A stretch of 64,000 nucleotides of DNA. Origin: Sphingobacterium mizutaii (GTDB lineage Bacteria; Bacteroidota; Bacteroidia; Sphingobacteriales; Sphingobacteriaceae). The position numbers and the translations under genes are program-made. Positions 13,791 to 24,042 of the stretch are shown here, piece after piece. The first letter of the stretch is position 1. Every line of letters starts with the position of its first letter. The notes under the pieces are model-generated. The model saw only the letters and a list, made by a program, of their open reading frames with translations, did no database searches and was not told the DNA's origin. The stretch spans positions 2,480,001 through 2,544,000 of the forward strand of contig NZ_LT906468.1 in the NCBI RefSeq assembly GCF_900187125.1. The letters are read 5' to 3'.

Positions 13791-15215
13791 GTGCAGATAA
13801 AAAACAGCCTTTTACAACAGTTTTCACACCAAGCTACCCCGCAACAGGAACAGGTATTTTCCATTTTAGGGGAATTCTTGCATACATTTTCCCAGGAATC
13901 ATGCTTTATCCTAAAAGGTTATGCAGGTACAGGTAAGACCAGCATCATCAGTGCCTTGGTAAAAACCCTAGGAAAATTCCAGAAGAGATCGGTATTATTG
14001 GCACCAACCGGTCGAGCTGCCAAGGTGATGTCCTCCTACTCGGGCAGGAATGCACTGACCATTCATAAGAAAATCTACAGAAAGAAAAATGCCGTTTCCT
14101 TGGATATGCAATTTAGTTTAGCGGACAATATCCATGAAAACACCCTTTTTATTGTGGACGAAGCATCCATGATCAGTAACGAGGGCCATAGTATGTTTTC
14201 CAATGGCTTATTACATGATCTGATCGAATTTGTACAATCGGGTGAGAATTGCTGCTTGATGCTTGTTGGCGATACAGCACAGTTGCCGCCCGTGGGTTTG
14301 GAACAAAGCCCTGCATTGGATCCTGAATATATGAATGCAGAGTTTGGTCTTCAGATATTCAGTTATGAAATGACCGATGTGGTCCGTCAGGACAAAAACT
14401 CTGGAATTCTGTACAATGCTACCAAAATCAGGAATGAAATCCGCTTGGATGAAGAATTTGTAGAATACAGCTATCCGCAATTTGTCACCAAAGCCTTCAA
14501 AGATATCTTTCGGATGAATGGAGAACGGCTGATAGAAGGTTTGCATTATGCTTATGACAAATTTGGTATCGAAAACGCGATGGTTATTTGTCGATCTAAT
14601 AAATCAGCCAACCTTTACAATCAGCATATTCGAAATCAGATCTTGTTTAGGGATGAGGAAATTACAGGTGGTGATATCGTGATGGTGGTTAAGAACAATT
14701 ATTATTGGTTGCAGGACAACGATGAGAAAAACACTGGTTTCATTGCCAATGGTGACATGGCAGTCATCAAGAAAGTAAGTAATGTACATGAAATGCATGG
14801 TTTTAGGTTTGCTGACCTATACCTTGAGTTTATGGACAATAACGAGGGAGATGCCATCCGATGTCGGGTCTTATTGGACAGCCTCTATGTTGACTCACCC
14901 AGCTTGCCCTACGAGCAACAACAAAAACTATATAACAGTATCGCGGAGGATTACCAGGATATTCCAGCAAAAAAAGACAGAATGGATTCCATCAAAAAGG
15001 ATCCTTATTACAATGCACTACAGATCAAATTTGCCTATGCCATAACTTGCCATAAAGCACAAGGTGGGCAATGGCCATTGGTCTTTGTTGACCAAGGGTA
15101 CATGAACGATGAAATGCTGAACACTGAATTTATGCGCTGGTTATACACAGCCATCACCCGTGCCACCCAAGAGCTTTTTCTGGTTAATTTCAACGAAAAG
15201 TTTTACGAAGCCTAA
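13791..15215 (+). CDS. RecD-like ATP-dependent DNA helicase
   Basis: A superfamily 1B helicase of 474 residues. Walker A is GYAGTGKT (43-50), Walker B VDEASMI, motif III VGDTAQLPPVG, and the C-terminal UvrD-like domain has YAITCHKAQGGQW and YTAITRATQELFLV. This fits the AAA_30/UvrD_C_2 architecture of RecD2-type enzymes, but the protein lacks the N-terminal helix-hairpin-helix region of the long RecD2 proteins. No recB or recC gene is adjacent, so it probably works outside RecBCD. The start is GTG at 13791; the promoter immediately ahead leaves no room for a longer protein, and there is no ATG in frame before Walker A. Confidence 0.88.
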   Translation: MQIKNSLLQQFSHQATPQQEQVFSILGEFLHTFSQESCFILKGYAGTGKTSIISALVKTLGKFQKRSVLLAPTGRAAKVMSSYSGRNALTIHKKIYRKKNAVSLDMQFSLADNIHENTLFIVDEASMISNEGHSMFSNGLLHDLIEFVQSGENCCLMLVGDTAQLPPVGLEQSPALDPEYMNAEFGLQIFSYEMTDVVRQDKNSGILYNATKIRNEIRLDEEFVEYSYPQFVTKAFKDIFRMNGERLIEGLHYAYDKFGIENAMVICRSNKSANLYNQHIRNQILFRDEEITGGDIVMVVKNNYYWLQDNDEKNTGFIANGDMAVIKKVSNVHEMHGFRFADLYLEFMDNNEGDAIRCRVLLDSLYVDSPSLPYEQQQKLYNSIAEDYQDIPAKKDRMDSIKKDPYYNALQIKFAYAITCHKAQGGQWPLVFVDQGYMNDEMLNTEFMRWLYTAITRATQELFLVNFNEKFYEA

Positions 15216-15302
15216 TCCTATCAAAAATAATACATGAAAGCTTCTTTTTTGGGGCAGTAAATGGATATTTTCGCTGAATCTAATATTGACTAAATTACTA
15301 AA

Positions 15303-17786
15303 ATGAAGCATTTTTTAACCTTTGTCCTATTGCTAAGTTTTGCAATATCACAAGGACAGGAAAAATCTACCTTAACCAAGCCAAACTACCAATTAGCCTC
15401 TAAGTTTTCTCCAAGCAAACTGAGCAAATTGATCTTCTCGACTGAGGTCAATCCCAATTGGATAAATTTTGGTGATAAATTCTGGTACGAATACAACAGT
15501 CCATCAGGCAAGAAATGGTATTTGGTAGATCCAAAGACCAAAAAGAAATCCGAATTGTTTGACCATGCCGATATGGCTTCCAGGATCACTTCCATTGTCA
15601 AGAACCCTTTCGATGCCCAGCACCTTGAAATCAGGAACCTTCGTTTCATGGATAATGAAAACTTGATCCGTTTTGAGGTCCAAAGCAGTAAAGACACCGT
15701 TAAGACAAAAGAAGAAATCCAAAAGCTGACCAACAAGAAAGATACAATCAAGAAGAAGCTGTATTATTTCGAATATAATATCAGCAACAACAACTTGAGG
15801 GAATTAGGCGAAGACAGTAAGGAAAAGACCAAATTGTTCTGGGCAAACTTTAATCCCGATACCAGTAGGGTTTACTATGCTAAAAACTACAACCTGTATT
15901 GGATGGATTATAGCAATTACTTGAAAGCGCAGAAGGATGAGAAGGATTCTACGATCGTTGAGCACCAGATTACCTCAGACGGGGTACAATATTATGCTTG
16001 GGGTGGAGACGAGTACAGCGTAACGACCGGTGATAAAAAATCGGAGGATGAAGAAAAGAAAAAGAGGAAACCGGTTTGGATCAATTGGTCCCCGAATGGT
16101 CAGTACTTTACGTTGACCAAAAAGGACAATCGAGAGTACAGTGCTTTATGGGTGATAAACAATGTCGCAGCAAAGCGACCTACCCTGGAAACCTATAAAT
16201 ATTTGATGCCGGGCGAAACAGATTCTACTGAAGTAGAACTCTATATATTCGACGCAAATACCTTAAAGCCTAAACAAATAAATGTTTCTGCATTCAAGAA
16301 TCAAACGATTAGCAACTGGAGTCAGGACAGAACTAAAGAAAGTTATAAAGGCAAACATTATATCAATTATTGGTTAGGCAATAATGAGGAGTTCTATATC
16401 GCTAGGTCAAGTCGTGACTTAAAGCGGATTGATATTGTAGCGGTAAATGTGAACGGTAACAGCAGAACAGTTCTGGAAGAGCGCTCGAATGTATATCAAG
16501 ATATCAAAAAGCCTTACTTCGTCAATAATGGCAGTCAATTTATCCATTGGTCCCAACGAGATGGTTGGGGACATTTCTACTTATATGATAAAAATGGAAG
16601 AATGATCAACCAGATCACCAAAGGTGAGTTCCATTGTGATGATTTGACCCGATACAATGAAGCTACAGGTACCTTGTACTTTAAAGCCAATGGCAAGGAA
16701 AAAAATATCGATCCATATTATACCTACTATTACTCTGTGAATAAGAGTGGTGGCGCCATTAAATTATTGACGCCGGGGGATTTCGACCATCAGGTTGTTA
16801 GCAGTGAAAGCAGCAATTACTTCATCGATAATTATTCCAGGGTAAACACTGCTCCAATTAGCAACCTTTATAATGCTAATGGGCAACTGGTTATGAAATT
16901 GGAAGAAACCGATTTGTCAAACCTATTCGCTGCAGGATATAAGTTCCCAGAACCATTTAAGGTTAAAGCTGGTGATGGAATTACGGATTTGTATGGCGTC
17001 ATGTACAAACCATTTGACTTTGATTCAACCAAGACCTACCCCATTATTGAGTACGTGTATCCAGGACCACAAACGGAAGCGGTAAACAAGAGCTTTGGCA
17101 GATCGATGGACAGGATCGACAGATTGGCACAGATGGGCTTTATCGTAATCTCAGTGGGTAACCGTGGTGGACACCCTTCCCGTTCAAAATGGTACCATAC
17201 CTATGGTTATGGCAACCTAAGGGATTATGGATTAGAAGATAAAAAGGTAGCAGCTGAACAATTAGCTGATAAATATCCATTCATAGACATTAGTAAAGTG
17301 GGAATTACGGGCCATTCAGGTGGTGGTTTTATGTCCACTGCTGCTATGTTGGTATATCCAGATTTCTTCAAGGTAGCAGTATCGGGAGCAGGTAACCACG
17401 AGAATAACATCTATAATCGTTGGTGGAGCGAAAGACATCATGGCGTTAAGGAAGAAATCAGTGCGAAAGGTGACACCACCTTCAGCTATACTATAAGCAG
17501 AAATACAGAATTGGCTAAAAACTTAAAAGGGAAATTATTGATTGCAACTGGAGACATTGACAATAATGTGCATCCGGCGAATTCAATCCGTATGGTAGAT
17601 GCCTTAATCAGGGCCAATAAAAGGTTTGATTTTCTATTATTACCAGGCCAAAGGCATGGATTTGGCGATATGACTGAATATTTCTTCTGGAGAATGGCCG
17701 ATTATTTCAGTCAGCACCTATTAGGAGCTTCTGAGATGAATGAGGTTGATATGATGGAAATGAATCGGGAAAAACCGCTTAAATAA
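15303..17786 (+). CDS. secreted S9 family (dipeptidyl peptidase IV-like) serine peptidase
   Basis: An 827-residue exported peptidase. It has an N-terminal signal peptide (FLTFVLLLSFAISQGQ), a beta-propeller of about 500 residues, and a C-terminal alpha/beta-hydrolase domain with the nucleophile in GHSGGG (Ser672), the acid in GDIDNNVH (about 750-757) and His785 in QRHGF. Members of S9 cleave after proline or alanine in short peptides, generally in the periplasm. The gene may feed the peptide carriers at 20.5-25.6 kb, which is inference from shared chemistry rather than an operon. The next gene is co-directional at 63 nt. Confidence 0.93.
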   Translation: MKHFLTFVLLLSFAISQGQEKSTLTKPNYQLASKFSPSKLSKLIFSTEVNPNWINFGDKFWYEYNSPSGKKWYLVDPKTKKKSELFDHADMASRITSIVKNPFDAQHLEIRNLRFMDNENLIRFEVQSSKDTVKTKEEIQKLTNKKDTIKKKLYYFEYNISNNNLRELGEDSKEKTKLFWANFNPDTSRVYYAKNYNLYWMDYSNYLKAQKDEKDSTIVEHQITSDGVQYYAWGGDEYSVTTGDKKSEDEEKKKRKPVWINWSPNGQYFTLTKKDNREYSALWVINNVAAKRPTLETYKYLMPGETDSTEVELYIFDANTLKPKQINVSAFKNQTISNWSQDRTKESYKGKHYINYWLGNNEEFYIARSSRDLKRIDIVAVNVNGNSRTVLEERSNVYQDIKKPYFVNNGSQFIHWSQRDGWGHFYLYDKNGRMINQITKGEFHCDDLTRYNEATGTLYFKANGKEKNIDPYYTYYYSVNKSGGAIKLLTPGDFDHQVVSSESSNYFIDNYSRVNTAPISNLYNANGQLVMKLEETDLSNLFAAGYKFPEPFKVKAGDGITDLYGVMYKPFDFDSTKTYPIIEYVYPGPQTEAVNKSFGRSMDRIDRLAQMGFIVISVGNRGGHPSRSKWYHTYGYGNLRDYGLEDKKVAAEQLADKYPFIDISKVGITGHSGGGFMSTAAMLVYPDFFKVAVSGAGNHENNIYNRWWSERHHGVKEEISAKGDTTFSYTISRNTELAKNLKGKLLIATGDIDNNVHPANSIRMVDALIRANKRFDFLLLPGQRHGFGDMTEYFFWRMADYFSQHLLGASEMNEVDMMEMNREKPLK

Positions 17787-17849
17787 AAATTCCATTTTAA
17801 TATAAACAGTTTTTCTCCTTATTTTATGATCCATTTTAGCGGGTAAAAT

Positions 17850-18407
17850 ATGAGCGAAAAAACTGAAGATAAATTTAAAGAAGCCCTAATGCATTTTGGG
17901 GCTTCTGATTTAAATGAGGAAATCTTAAAGGTAGTCAGCCTAGATCAACTACTTCAATGGAGTATTGAAGAGAAAAATCCCCGCTTATGTTTTCGTAGTG
18001 CATGGGCAATGGAACATATCTTATTACAGAACCCTTCCCTATTTAAATGCATATATGAAAGATTGATCATAAACTATAAGGACTTATTTAATTGGAGTAG
18101 TTTAAGAAGCTATACTAAGCTATTAATGTGGATGCTATCCAACTCCAACACAAGTATTACCTTATCCGAAAAGGAAAAAGAAATGATCATGGAAAAGAGC
18201 TTTGCGATCATTGATCAGAGCGATTGTCCAGTAGCGGTAAAGGTCAACGCCTTCGATATCCTGTTCAGGTTAATTCCTACTTATGATTGGATTGGGAAAG
18301 AATTAAAGCTTATCATTGAACTGAGCCTAGAAAAAGAAAATACCCCTGCTTTAAGGAGCAGAGGTACTTATATTTTAAAGAGATTGAGCAAATTGGAATT
18401 AAAATAA
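17850..18407 (+). CDS. alpha-helical protein of unknown function
   Basis: A 185-residue soluble protein, predicted to be almost entirely helical, with paired helices such as [25 protein letters not shown] and [15 protein letters not shown]. This resembles short HEAT/ARM repeat proteins, which act as scaffolds, but I cannot name a family. There is no signal peptide or membrane segment. The 3' end overlaps the convergent ruvB by 9 nt. It may be co-transcribed with the S9 peptidase gene upstream. Confidence 0.7.
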   Translation: MSEKTEDKFKEALMHFGASDLNEEILKVVSLDQLLQWSIEEKNPRLCFRSAWAMEHILLQNPSLFKCIYERLIINYKDLFNWSSLRSYTKLLMWMLSNSNTSITLSEKEKEMIMEKSFAIIDQSDCPVAVKVNAFDILFRLIPTYDWIGKELKLIIELSLEKENTPALRSRGTYILKRLSKLELK

Positions 18408-19421
18408 GGTATTTCCTTTATTAAAATGATTTTTTCCTAAATGCTTGAATGCTAATTCCGTACACTCCCTACCTCTAGAAGTCCGCATAATGTAGCCTTC
18501 TTGGATCAAGAATGGTTCATACACTTCTTCAATGGTCCCTTCATCTTCACCCACGGCCGTAGCAATGGTTTTTAAGCCTACAGGGCCACCTTTGAATTTT
18601 TCGATGATCGTGCTTAAGATGCGGTTATCCATTTCGTCCAATCCATGTTCATCGACATTTAAGGCATTTAGTGCAAATTGGGCGATGGCTTTGTCAATGG
18701 ATCCATTTCCTTTGATCTGGGCGAAATCTCGCGTCCTTCTCAAAAGGGCATTGGCAATCCTAGGGGTTCCTCGGCTTCTTCTGGCAATTTCAAAGGCACC
18801 TTCTTCAGAGATTGGAACCTTTAATATCTGGGCAGAACGCATAACGATATCTGTCAATAGCTTGGAATCGTAATATTGTAACCTGGAATTGATTCCAAAG
18901 CGAGCGCGCAGCGGTGCGGTCAATAAGCCAGAACGCGTCGTTGCTCCCACTAAGGTGAAAGGATTTAGAGAAATCTGAACAGAACGGGCATTTGGGCCCG
19001 TTTCAAGCATGATGTCGATTTTGAAGTCTTCCATTGCTGAATACAGATACTCTTCAACCAAGGGGCTTAAACGGTGTATCTCATCAATAAAAAGGATATC
19101 ACCTTCTTCAAGGTTGGTCAATAGACCAGCCAAGTCGCCCGGTTTATCCAATACAGGTCCTGATGTTATTTTGATCCCTACTCCCATCTCATTGGCAATG
19201 ATGTGGGATAAGGTGGTTTTACCCAATCCGGGAGGACCATGTAAAAGTACATGGTCAAGCGCTTCTGCACGTAGCTTAGCTGCTTTTACAAAGATGGAAA
19301 GGTTCTCCAATATCTTAGCCTGACCGGTAAAATCTTCGAAAGTCTGCGGACGAAGCACCCTCTCCAAGTCTTTATCAGTCGACGTTAATCTTTCAGGATT
19401 GGGGTCAAGGTTTTCATTCAT
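18399..19421 (-). CDS. ruvB: Holliday junction branch-migration ATPase RuvB
   Basis: The motor of RuvAB, which moves Holliday junctions during recombination repair. 340 residues with Walker A GPPGLGKT (62-69), Walker [10 protein letters not shown], sensor 1 GATTRSG, and a C-terminal winged helix with the [15 protein letters not shown]-contact motif. The frame extends to a GTG at 19433 but [12 protein letters not shown] from the ATG at 19421 is the expected N-terminus. ruvA and ruvC are not adjacent. Confidence 0.97.
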   Translation of the reverse strand: MNENLDPNPERLTSTDKDLERVLRPQTFEDFTGQAKILENLSIFVKAAKLRAEALDHVLLHGPPGLGKTTLSHIIANEMGVGIKITSGPVLDKPGDLAGLLTNLEEGDILFIDEIHRLSPLVEEYLYSAMEDFKIDIMLETGPNARSVQISLNPFTLVGATTRSGLLTAPLRARFGINSRLQYYDSKLLTDIVMRSAQILKVPISEEGAFEIARRSRGTPRIANALLRRTRDFAQIKGNGSIDKAIAQFALNALNVDEHGLDEMDNRILSTIIEKFKGGPVGLKTIATAVGEDEGTIEEVYEPFLIQEGYIMRTSRGRECTELAFKHLGKNHFNKGNTLF

Positions 19422-19450
19422 ATCTTGGAACACAAATCTTTAGTAAACAA

Positions 19451-20185
19451 TTATCTCTCGTATTTTTTAAACAAGCTATTGAATTTCATTTGAATAACTC
19501 CAAAGAAAGCTTCTTTAAATATCTTGGTGCTCATTTTTGAAGTACCTAAGGTTCTATCTGTAAAAATAATAGGAATTTCCACAACATTGAAACCATATTG
19601 AATGGCAGTGAACTTCATTTCAATTTGAAAGGCATAGCCCACAAATTTGATCTTATCCAAAGGTATGGTTTCTAAAACTTCTCTCCTAAAGCATACAAAA
19701 CCTGCTGTAGCGTCCTGGATCTTGATTCGCGTAATCAACCTGACATAAGCCGATGCAAAATAAGACATCAATACACGGTTCATCGGCCAGTTTACCACAT
19801 TCACCCCTTTGATATATCGGGATCCAATTGCCATATCAGCTGATCCTATTTTACAGGTTTCACGAAGGCGGATCAAATCATCGGGATTATGGCTAAAATC
19901 AGCATCCATTTCGAAAATGAATTCATAAGAGCGGCTCAGCGCCCATTTGAATCCATGGATATAGGCCGTACCTAAACCCAACTTCCCTTTTCGTTCTTCG
20001 ATAAAGAGTCGATCAGCGAATTCTGTAGCCTGAAGTTCTTTAACAATATTTGCTGTTCCATCCGGAGATCCATCATCAACGATAAGGATATGGAAATCTA
20101 CTTCTAATGAAAAGACCTTTCGAATGATTCGTTCTATGTTTTCCTTCTCGTTGTAGGTAGGAATGATTACAATGCTATCTGACAC
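19451..20185 (-). CDS. polyprenol monophosphomannose synthase-like glycosyltransferase
   Basis: A 244-residue family 2 glycosyltransferase of the dolichol-phosphate mannose synthase group. The GT-A fold begins SIVIIPTYNEKENI, with DDGSPDGTANIV for nucleotide-sugar binding and EMDADFSHNPDDL carrying the metal-binding D-x-D. It has no C-terminal membrane segments, so it is the soluble, single-domain form, and would make polyprenyl-phosphate mannose or a related sugar lipid for protein O-glycosylation or envelope polymers. The sugar specificity is inferred from family only. Confidence 0.88.
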   Translation of the reverse strand: MSDSIVIIPTYNEKENIERIIRKVFSLEVDFHILIVDDGSPDGTANIVKELQATEFADRLFIEERKGKLGLGTAYIHGFKWALSRSYEFIFEMDADFSHNPDDLIRLRETCKIGSADMAIGSRYIKGVNVVNWPMNRVLMSYFASAYVRLITRIKIQDATAGFVCFRREVLETIPLDKIKFVGYAFQIEMKFTAIQYGFNVVEIPIIFTDRTLGTSKMSTKIFKEAFFGVIQMKFNSLFKKYER

Positions 20186-20204
20186 GCCTTAAATTTTGAT
20201 GGCG

Positions 20205-20212
20205 TAAAGTTA
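20205..20212 (-). promoter_or_regulatory. -7 element for the polyprenol glycosyltransferase
   Basis: TAACTTTA on the minus strand, 19 nt ahead of the start codon, one base from TAnnTTTG. Confidence 0.4.
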
Positions 20213-20262
20213 AGCAATTAGTCCCAAACAATTAGGTTCGGTAACAGAAGATGTTTGGGGGT

Positions 20263-20350
20263 TGAACGAGGATGCAAGGGATTAGAGGATGGACCAAGAT
20301 TTGGGTAAGAACCAGGATGCAAGGGATGAGAGGATGGGCCAAGATTTAAT
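20263..20350 (+). repeat. 45-bp repeat C, two units
   Basis: GAACGAGGATGCAAGGGATT and GAACCAGGATGCAAGGGATG (20263 and 20309, period 46) each end in GAGGATGGRCCAAGATTT. Same family as 7937-8056 and 56535-56740. Confidence 0.85.
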
Positions 20351-20363
20351 CCGATGATTGATC

Positions 20364-20410
20364 GGCATCTCAGCGGTTATCGAGCGAAGCCGAGATGCCA
20401 CTCGATGTGC
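20364..20410. repeat. hairpin element E
   Basis: GGCATCTCAGC and GCCGAGATGCC form a stem with one mismatch around GGTTATCGAGCGAA, followed by ACTCGATGTGC. Same family as 10256-10297. Confidence 0.75.
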
Positions 20411-20447
20411 GTCTAGACCCAGCACTGGATTAACTATCACAAACACA

Positions 20448-20476
20448 AAAGCCGGATGTTTACACCTCCGGCCTTT
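20448..20476 (-). terminator. terminator of the first POT carrier gene
   Basis: Stem AAAGCCGGA/TCCGGCCTTT placed 22 nt after the stop codon of the minus-strand gene; a short T-rich run follows on that strand (TTTTGTG). Confidence 0.65.
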
Positions 20477-20497
20477 GAATAATTGTTGAATTAAATA

Positions 20498-22030
20498 TTA
20501 ATTTACCCCATGCATTAATTTCTTAATATATGGCGATAGAATAATCAAAATTGCACCTGCAATCAAGGAATATAATCCTAATTGCTTATAGCCTTCGGTA
20601 TAGGTCAAGAGTTTATCCATCAATGATGCGCCTTCTCTAGCTTCAGCCATATTGGCACCGATCAGGCCAGCCACATATTGACCATAGGCACTGGCTAAAA
20701 ACCACATTCCCATCATGATCCCTTGCAATTTAGCTGGAGATAATTTGGTCATAATGGATAGACCGATTGGAGAAAGACAAAGCTCCCCTATCGTAATCAC
20801 CAATAACGCCGCAGTAAAGATGTCCAGGGAAGTCATTCCATCTACTGCAAAGAAACGGGTAGCAAAAAGCACATAATAACCCAAGCCCAGGAAGATAAAT
20901 CCTAATCCAAATTTGATAATGGTATTGGGTTCGATTTTTCGTTGCGCCAACCATAACCATAACAGTCCAAATAGAGGTGCTAAAATAATAATGAAGAATG
21001 CTCCACCGGAGTTATTCACTCCATTAGGGTCCAAACGGAATGCTCCGCCTGCCACGGTATCATTTAGGTTGTTGGCTGCAAATATGCTCAATGAGCCCCC
21101 ACTCTGTTCGTAAATCCCCCAGAATACGATGGAAAACAGAATAAATATCAATGCAGCGATCAATTTATGGCGTTCCTTTTTCTCGACTTTGGACATCTCA
21201 TAAAAAAGATAGATCAGGGTCAAAGGACCAATGGTATACATAAAATAATCGGTGTACTCCGTTTTAGAAACCATAACCTGGATCAAAGGGACGAAAATCA
21301 AGGTACTCGCATACACTGCATATTCAACCCATTTAGGAAGGGGTTTTGTTTTGACAATAGCGTCTGGATGCCCAGGTTGCAATCCAATTGGTCCCAACTC
21401 ATGCTTGGTAAATTGGAAATTGATCAAACTGATCAACATCCCTAATGCCGCAAGACCAAAAGCTACATTCCAACGGTGAGCCTCATCGATGACAGAACTC
21501 AACATATAGCCTTTTCCAATCGCCACACAGATGTATCCACCTAAAAATGCACCCAGGTTAATTCCTGCATAGAACAATGAAAATCCGGCATCACGACGGT
21601 TGTCATTGCTTTTATAGAGCTCTCCTACCATGGTCGAAATATTAGGTTTGAAGAAACCTGTTCCGATAATTATGAAGGCCAAGCCAAAGAAAAAGAACTG
21701 ATGGGTATCAATGGCCAGTAATACCGAGCCTACGATCATCAATAATCCTCCGAAAAAGAGGGATTTTCTAAAGCCTAGAATTTTATCTGCGAAGAGTCCT
21801 CCGATGAAGGTAAAGGCATAAACAAATGCCTGGGTTGCTCCATATTGAAGATTGGCCTCTTTTTCTCCAAAATTCAGTTGTGTAATCATAAAGAAGACCA
21901 ACATCCCGCGCATCCCATAGAAACAGAATCGCTCCCACATCTCTGAAAAGAAGAGTCTCCAGATCTGCTTTGGATATTTGCCTTTAAAATCTTGAATCTC
22001 CTCAAGAGTTTTTTGTGCCTCAGTAGCCAT
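20498..22030 (-). CDS. proton-coupled oligopeptide transporter (POT/PTR2)
   Basis: A 510-residue, roughly 12-14 segment carrier that brings di- or tripeptides into the cell with protons. The helix-1 signature ExxER is complete (EMWERF, Glu30, Glu33, Arg34), followed by FYGMR, and the PTR2 motif FFKPNIS is in helix 4. It is the third and last of three related genes read leftward. It lacks the central insertion seen in the next gene and starts 23 nt after that gene's stop, so the two may be one transcript. Confidence 0.92.
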   Translation of the reverse strand: MATEAQKTLEEIQDFKGKYPKQIWRLFFSEMWERFCFYGMRGMLVFFMITQLNFGEKEANLQYGATQAFVYAFTFIGGLFADKILGFRKSLFFGGLLMIVGSVLLAIDTHQFFFFGLAFIIIGTGFFKPNISTMVGELYKSNDNRRDAGFSLFYAGINLGAFLGGYICVAIGKGYMLSSVIDEAHRWNVAFGLAALGMLISLINFQFTKHELGPIGLQPGHPDAIVKTKPLPKWVEYAVYASTLIFVPLIQVMVSKTEYTDYFMYTIGPLTLIYLFYEMSKVEKKERHKLIAALIFILFSIVFWGIYEQSGGSLSIFAANNLNDTVAGGAFRLDPNGVNNSGGAFFIIILAPLFGLLWLWLAQRKIEPNTIIKFGLGFIFLGLGYYVLFATRFFAVDGMTSLDIFTAALLVITIGELCLSPIGLSIMTKLSPAKLQGIMMGMWFLASAYGQYVAGLIGANMAEAREGASLMDKLLTYTEGYKQLGLYSLIAGAILIILSPYIKKLMHGVN

Positions 22031-22053
22031 TATATTTAATTGTATTTATTATT

Positions 22054-23844
22054 CTATTTTACGCCGTGCATCAGCTTCTTCACGATTGGGTGAAGTAACA
22101 TCACGATAATTCCAGCTGCAATTGGCACAATAGTGAAGATCAAGAAAAACGTACTCAAGGAATACTGATTGGTGATAATTTCAATCTGACCACCAATAAT
22201 GGCTGCTAATTTATTTCCGATTGCCAATGCCAAATACCACATCCCAAACATAAAACCGATCATCCTTGCCGGGGCAAGTTTGGAAACATAGGAAAGACCT
22301 ACCGGTGAAAGACAGAGTTCGCCAAGGGTATGGAACATATAGGCCAAGATCAACCAGACCATCGATACTTTTACGCCTTCTTGGAGTCCATTTGCACCAA
22401 AAGCTAATAATCCAAAACCGATTGCCATTACAATCAAGCCCATTCCGTATTTCACGGTTGCGGGTGGGTTATATTTAGAGTCCCATATTTTAGAAACGAA
22501 ATTAGCAAAGGTGATGATAAAGAAAGAGTTCATGATCGAGAACCATGAAACAGCGATTTCCGAAGATTCGGCAGTGAATTCACGGTACAGCATCCATAAT
22601 GCTAAACCCCAAACAGCTGCAAAGCAAATAACCTGTACAATATTGGAGAGTGGTGCCTTGCCAAAAGTCTTTTTGGTCAGCATGGTCACTGCATAGGTTA
22701 CAAAGATTAATGGGACGATGGTCAGTAAGGTATTGACCACATTGAAAATAGTCAGGGAATTACCCGATAAACTTCTGTCTACACTATCTCGTGCAAAAAT
22801 CACCAAGGAAGAGGCTCCTTGCTCAAAAGACATCCAGAAGAAGATAACGAAGAACGCAAAGATGATAACTGCGATCAAACGATCTCGGACAACTTTGGTA
22901 TATCTAGCCAATCTTGAAATAACAACAAACAGGAAGATGATCAATGCTGCAAAAATGGCAACATTTTGGCCTGCAGTAGTTCCTACCTGAAGACTAGAGA
23001 AGATATCTAAGCCTGAAATCTTAGAAAGTGGGTCATTGAATGCATAGCCCAATCCTAGGATGGTCATGATAACAATCAAGAAGATATCTAATTTTGTAAA
23101 TGGATTCGGTTTATCATCTGGGTTTGCCAATGCTGCAGCTTCAGCTTTTTCAGCTTTAACCTCTGCTGTAGGCTTATCTCCAACCTTTCCGAAGATGGGT
23201 TTGGCATACCAGAACTGTAAAGTCCCTAAAAACATAAAGATACCAGCTAATCCGAATCCCCAGTGCCAACCGACCTTTTCGCCTAAATAACCACAAAGCA
23301 TCATTCCAAAGAAAGCCCCTGAATTGACCCCCATATAGAAAATGGTATAGGCAGCATCTTTCTTTTGCGGGAACTTCTTGTACATCTCAGATAAAATGGA
23401 GGTCATATTCGGCTTAAAGAATCCCGTACCTACCACCAAGGCACCAAGCCCTAGATAGAGGAATAAAGGTGTGTCAAAAGCCATAAACAAGTGGCCTAAG
23501 GTCATGATGGCAGCACCAATGACAATGGCATATCGATAGCCTAAATACTTATCGGCTAAAATACCACCAAATATGGGTGAAATGTAGAGCAACATCGCAT
23601 AGGTACCATATAAAGCGCCGGCTTGGACTGGATCCCAACCCCAACCTGAAAATGGACTGCCTGAAATAATCGCACTGGTTAAGAAATTGATAAGTAACAC
23701 GCGCATTCCGTAGAAGGAAAAACGCTCCCACATTTCTGTGAAAAACAAAACAAATAAACCGGAGGGATGACCTAACACAAGGCTTCCGTCGATTCCCTGT
23801 TTCTCTAATTCTTCTGAAAAAGAAGCATCTGAAGCTTGACTCAT
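22054..23844 (-). CDS. proton-coupled oligopeptide transporter (POT/PTR2), long form
   Basis: A 596-residue member of the same family, with EMWERFSFYGMR in helix 1 and FFKPNMTSIL in helix 4. It is longer than its neighbours because of a cytoplasmic insertion rich in Lys, Ala and Glu (about residues 235-265, VKAEKAEAAA) between the N- and C-terminal bundles and extra membrane segments in the middle. The frame opens at a TTG at 23859, but the ATG at 23844 (MSQASDAS) is a better start. No terminator separates it from the gene downstream. Confidence 0.92.
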   Translation of the reverse strand: MSQASDASFSEELEKQGIDGSLVLGHPSGLFVLFFTEMWERFSFYGMRVLLINFLTSAIISGSPFSGWGWDPVQAGALYGTYAMLLYISPIFGGILADKYLGYRYAIVIGAAIMTLGHLFMAFDTPLFLYLGLGALVVGTGFFKPNMTSILSEMYKKFPQKKDAAYTIFYMGVNSGAFFGMMLCGYLGEKVGWHWGFGLAGIFMFLGTLQFWYAKPIFGKVGDKPTAEVKAEKAEAAALANPDDKPNPFTKLDIFLIVIMTILGLGYAFNDPLSKISGLDIFSSLQVGTTAGQNVAIFAALIIFLFVVISRLARYTKVVRDRLIAVIIFAFFVIFFWMSFEQGASSLVIFARDSVDRSLSGNSLTIFNVVNTLLTIVPLIFVTYAVTMLTKKTFGKAPLSNIVQVICFAAVWGLALWMLYREFTAESSEIAVSWFSIMNSFFIITFANFVSKIWDSKYNPPATVKYGMGLIVMAIGFGLLAFGANGLQEGVKVSMVWLILAYMFHTLGELCLSPVGLSYVSKLAPARMIGFMFGMWYLALAIGNKLAAIIGGQIEIITNQYSLSTFFLIFTIVPIAAGIIVMLLHPIVKKLMHGVK

Positions 23845-23970
23845 AAACTGTAATTTCAATCAAACGCGAAGTTTGAATTTGTAAAAATAAAAAAACTTTC
23901 AGGATTCCTTAGAATCCATTGATGGGGTAATTTTTTTAAGCGCCATTAAAGGCCTATATCTTGGAATGAA

Positions 23971-24001
23971 AAAAGCCGAATGTTATTAAGATTCGGCTTT
24001 T
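23971..24001 (-). terminator. terminator of the third POT carrier gene
   Basis: Perfect 11-bp stem AAAAGCCGAAT/ATTCGGCTTTT with a 9-nt loop, between the stop of the carrier at 24043 and the start of the next one. It shows that the upstream carrier is transcribed separately from the other two. Confidence 0.85.
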
Positions 24002-24042
24002 ATATTTGTTTCAATTTAAATCAGTTTTGTATTAACTATCTA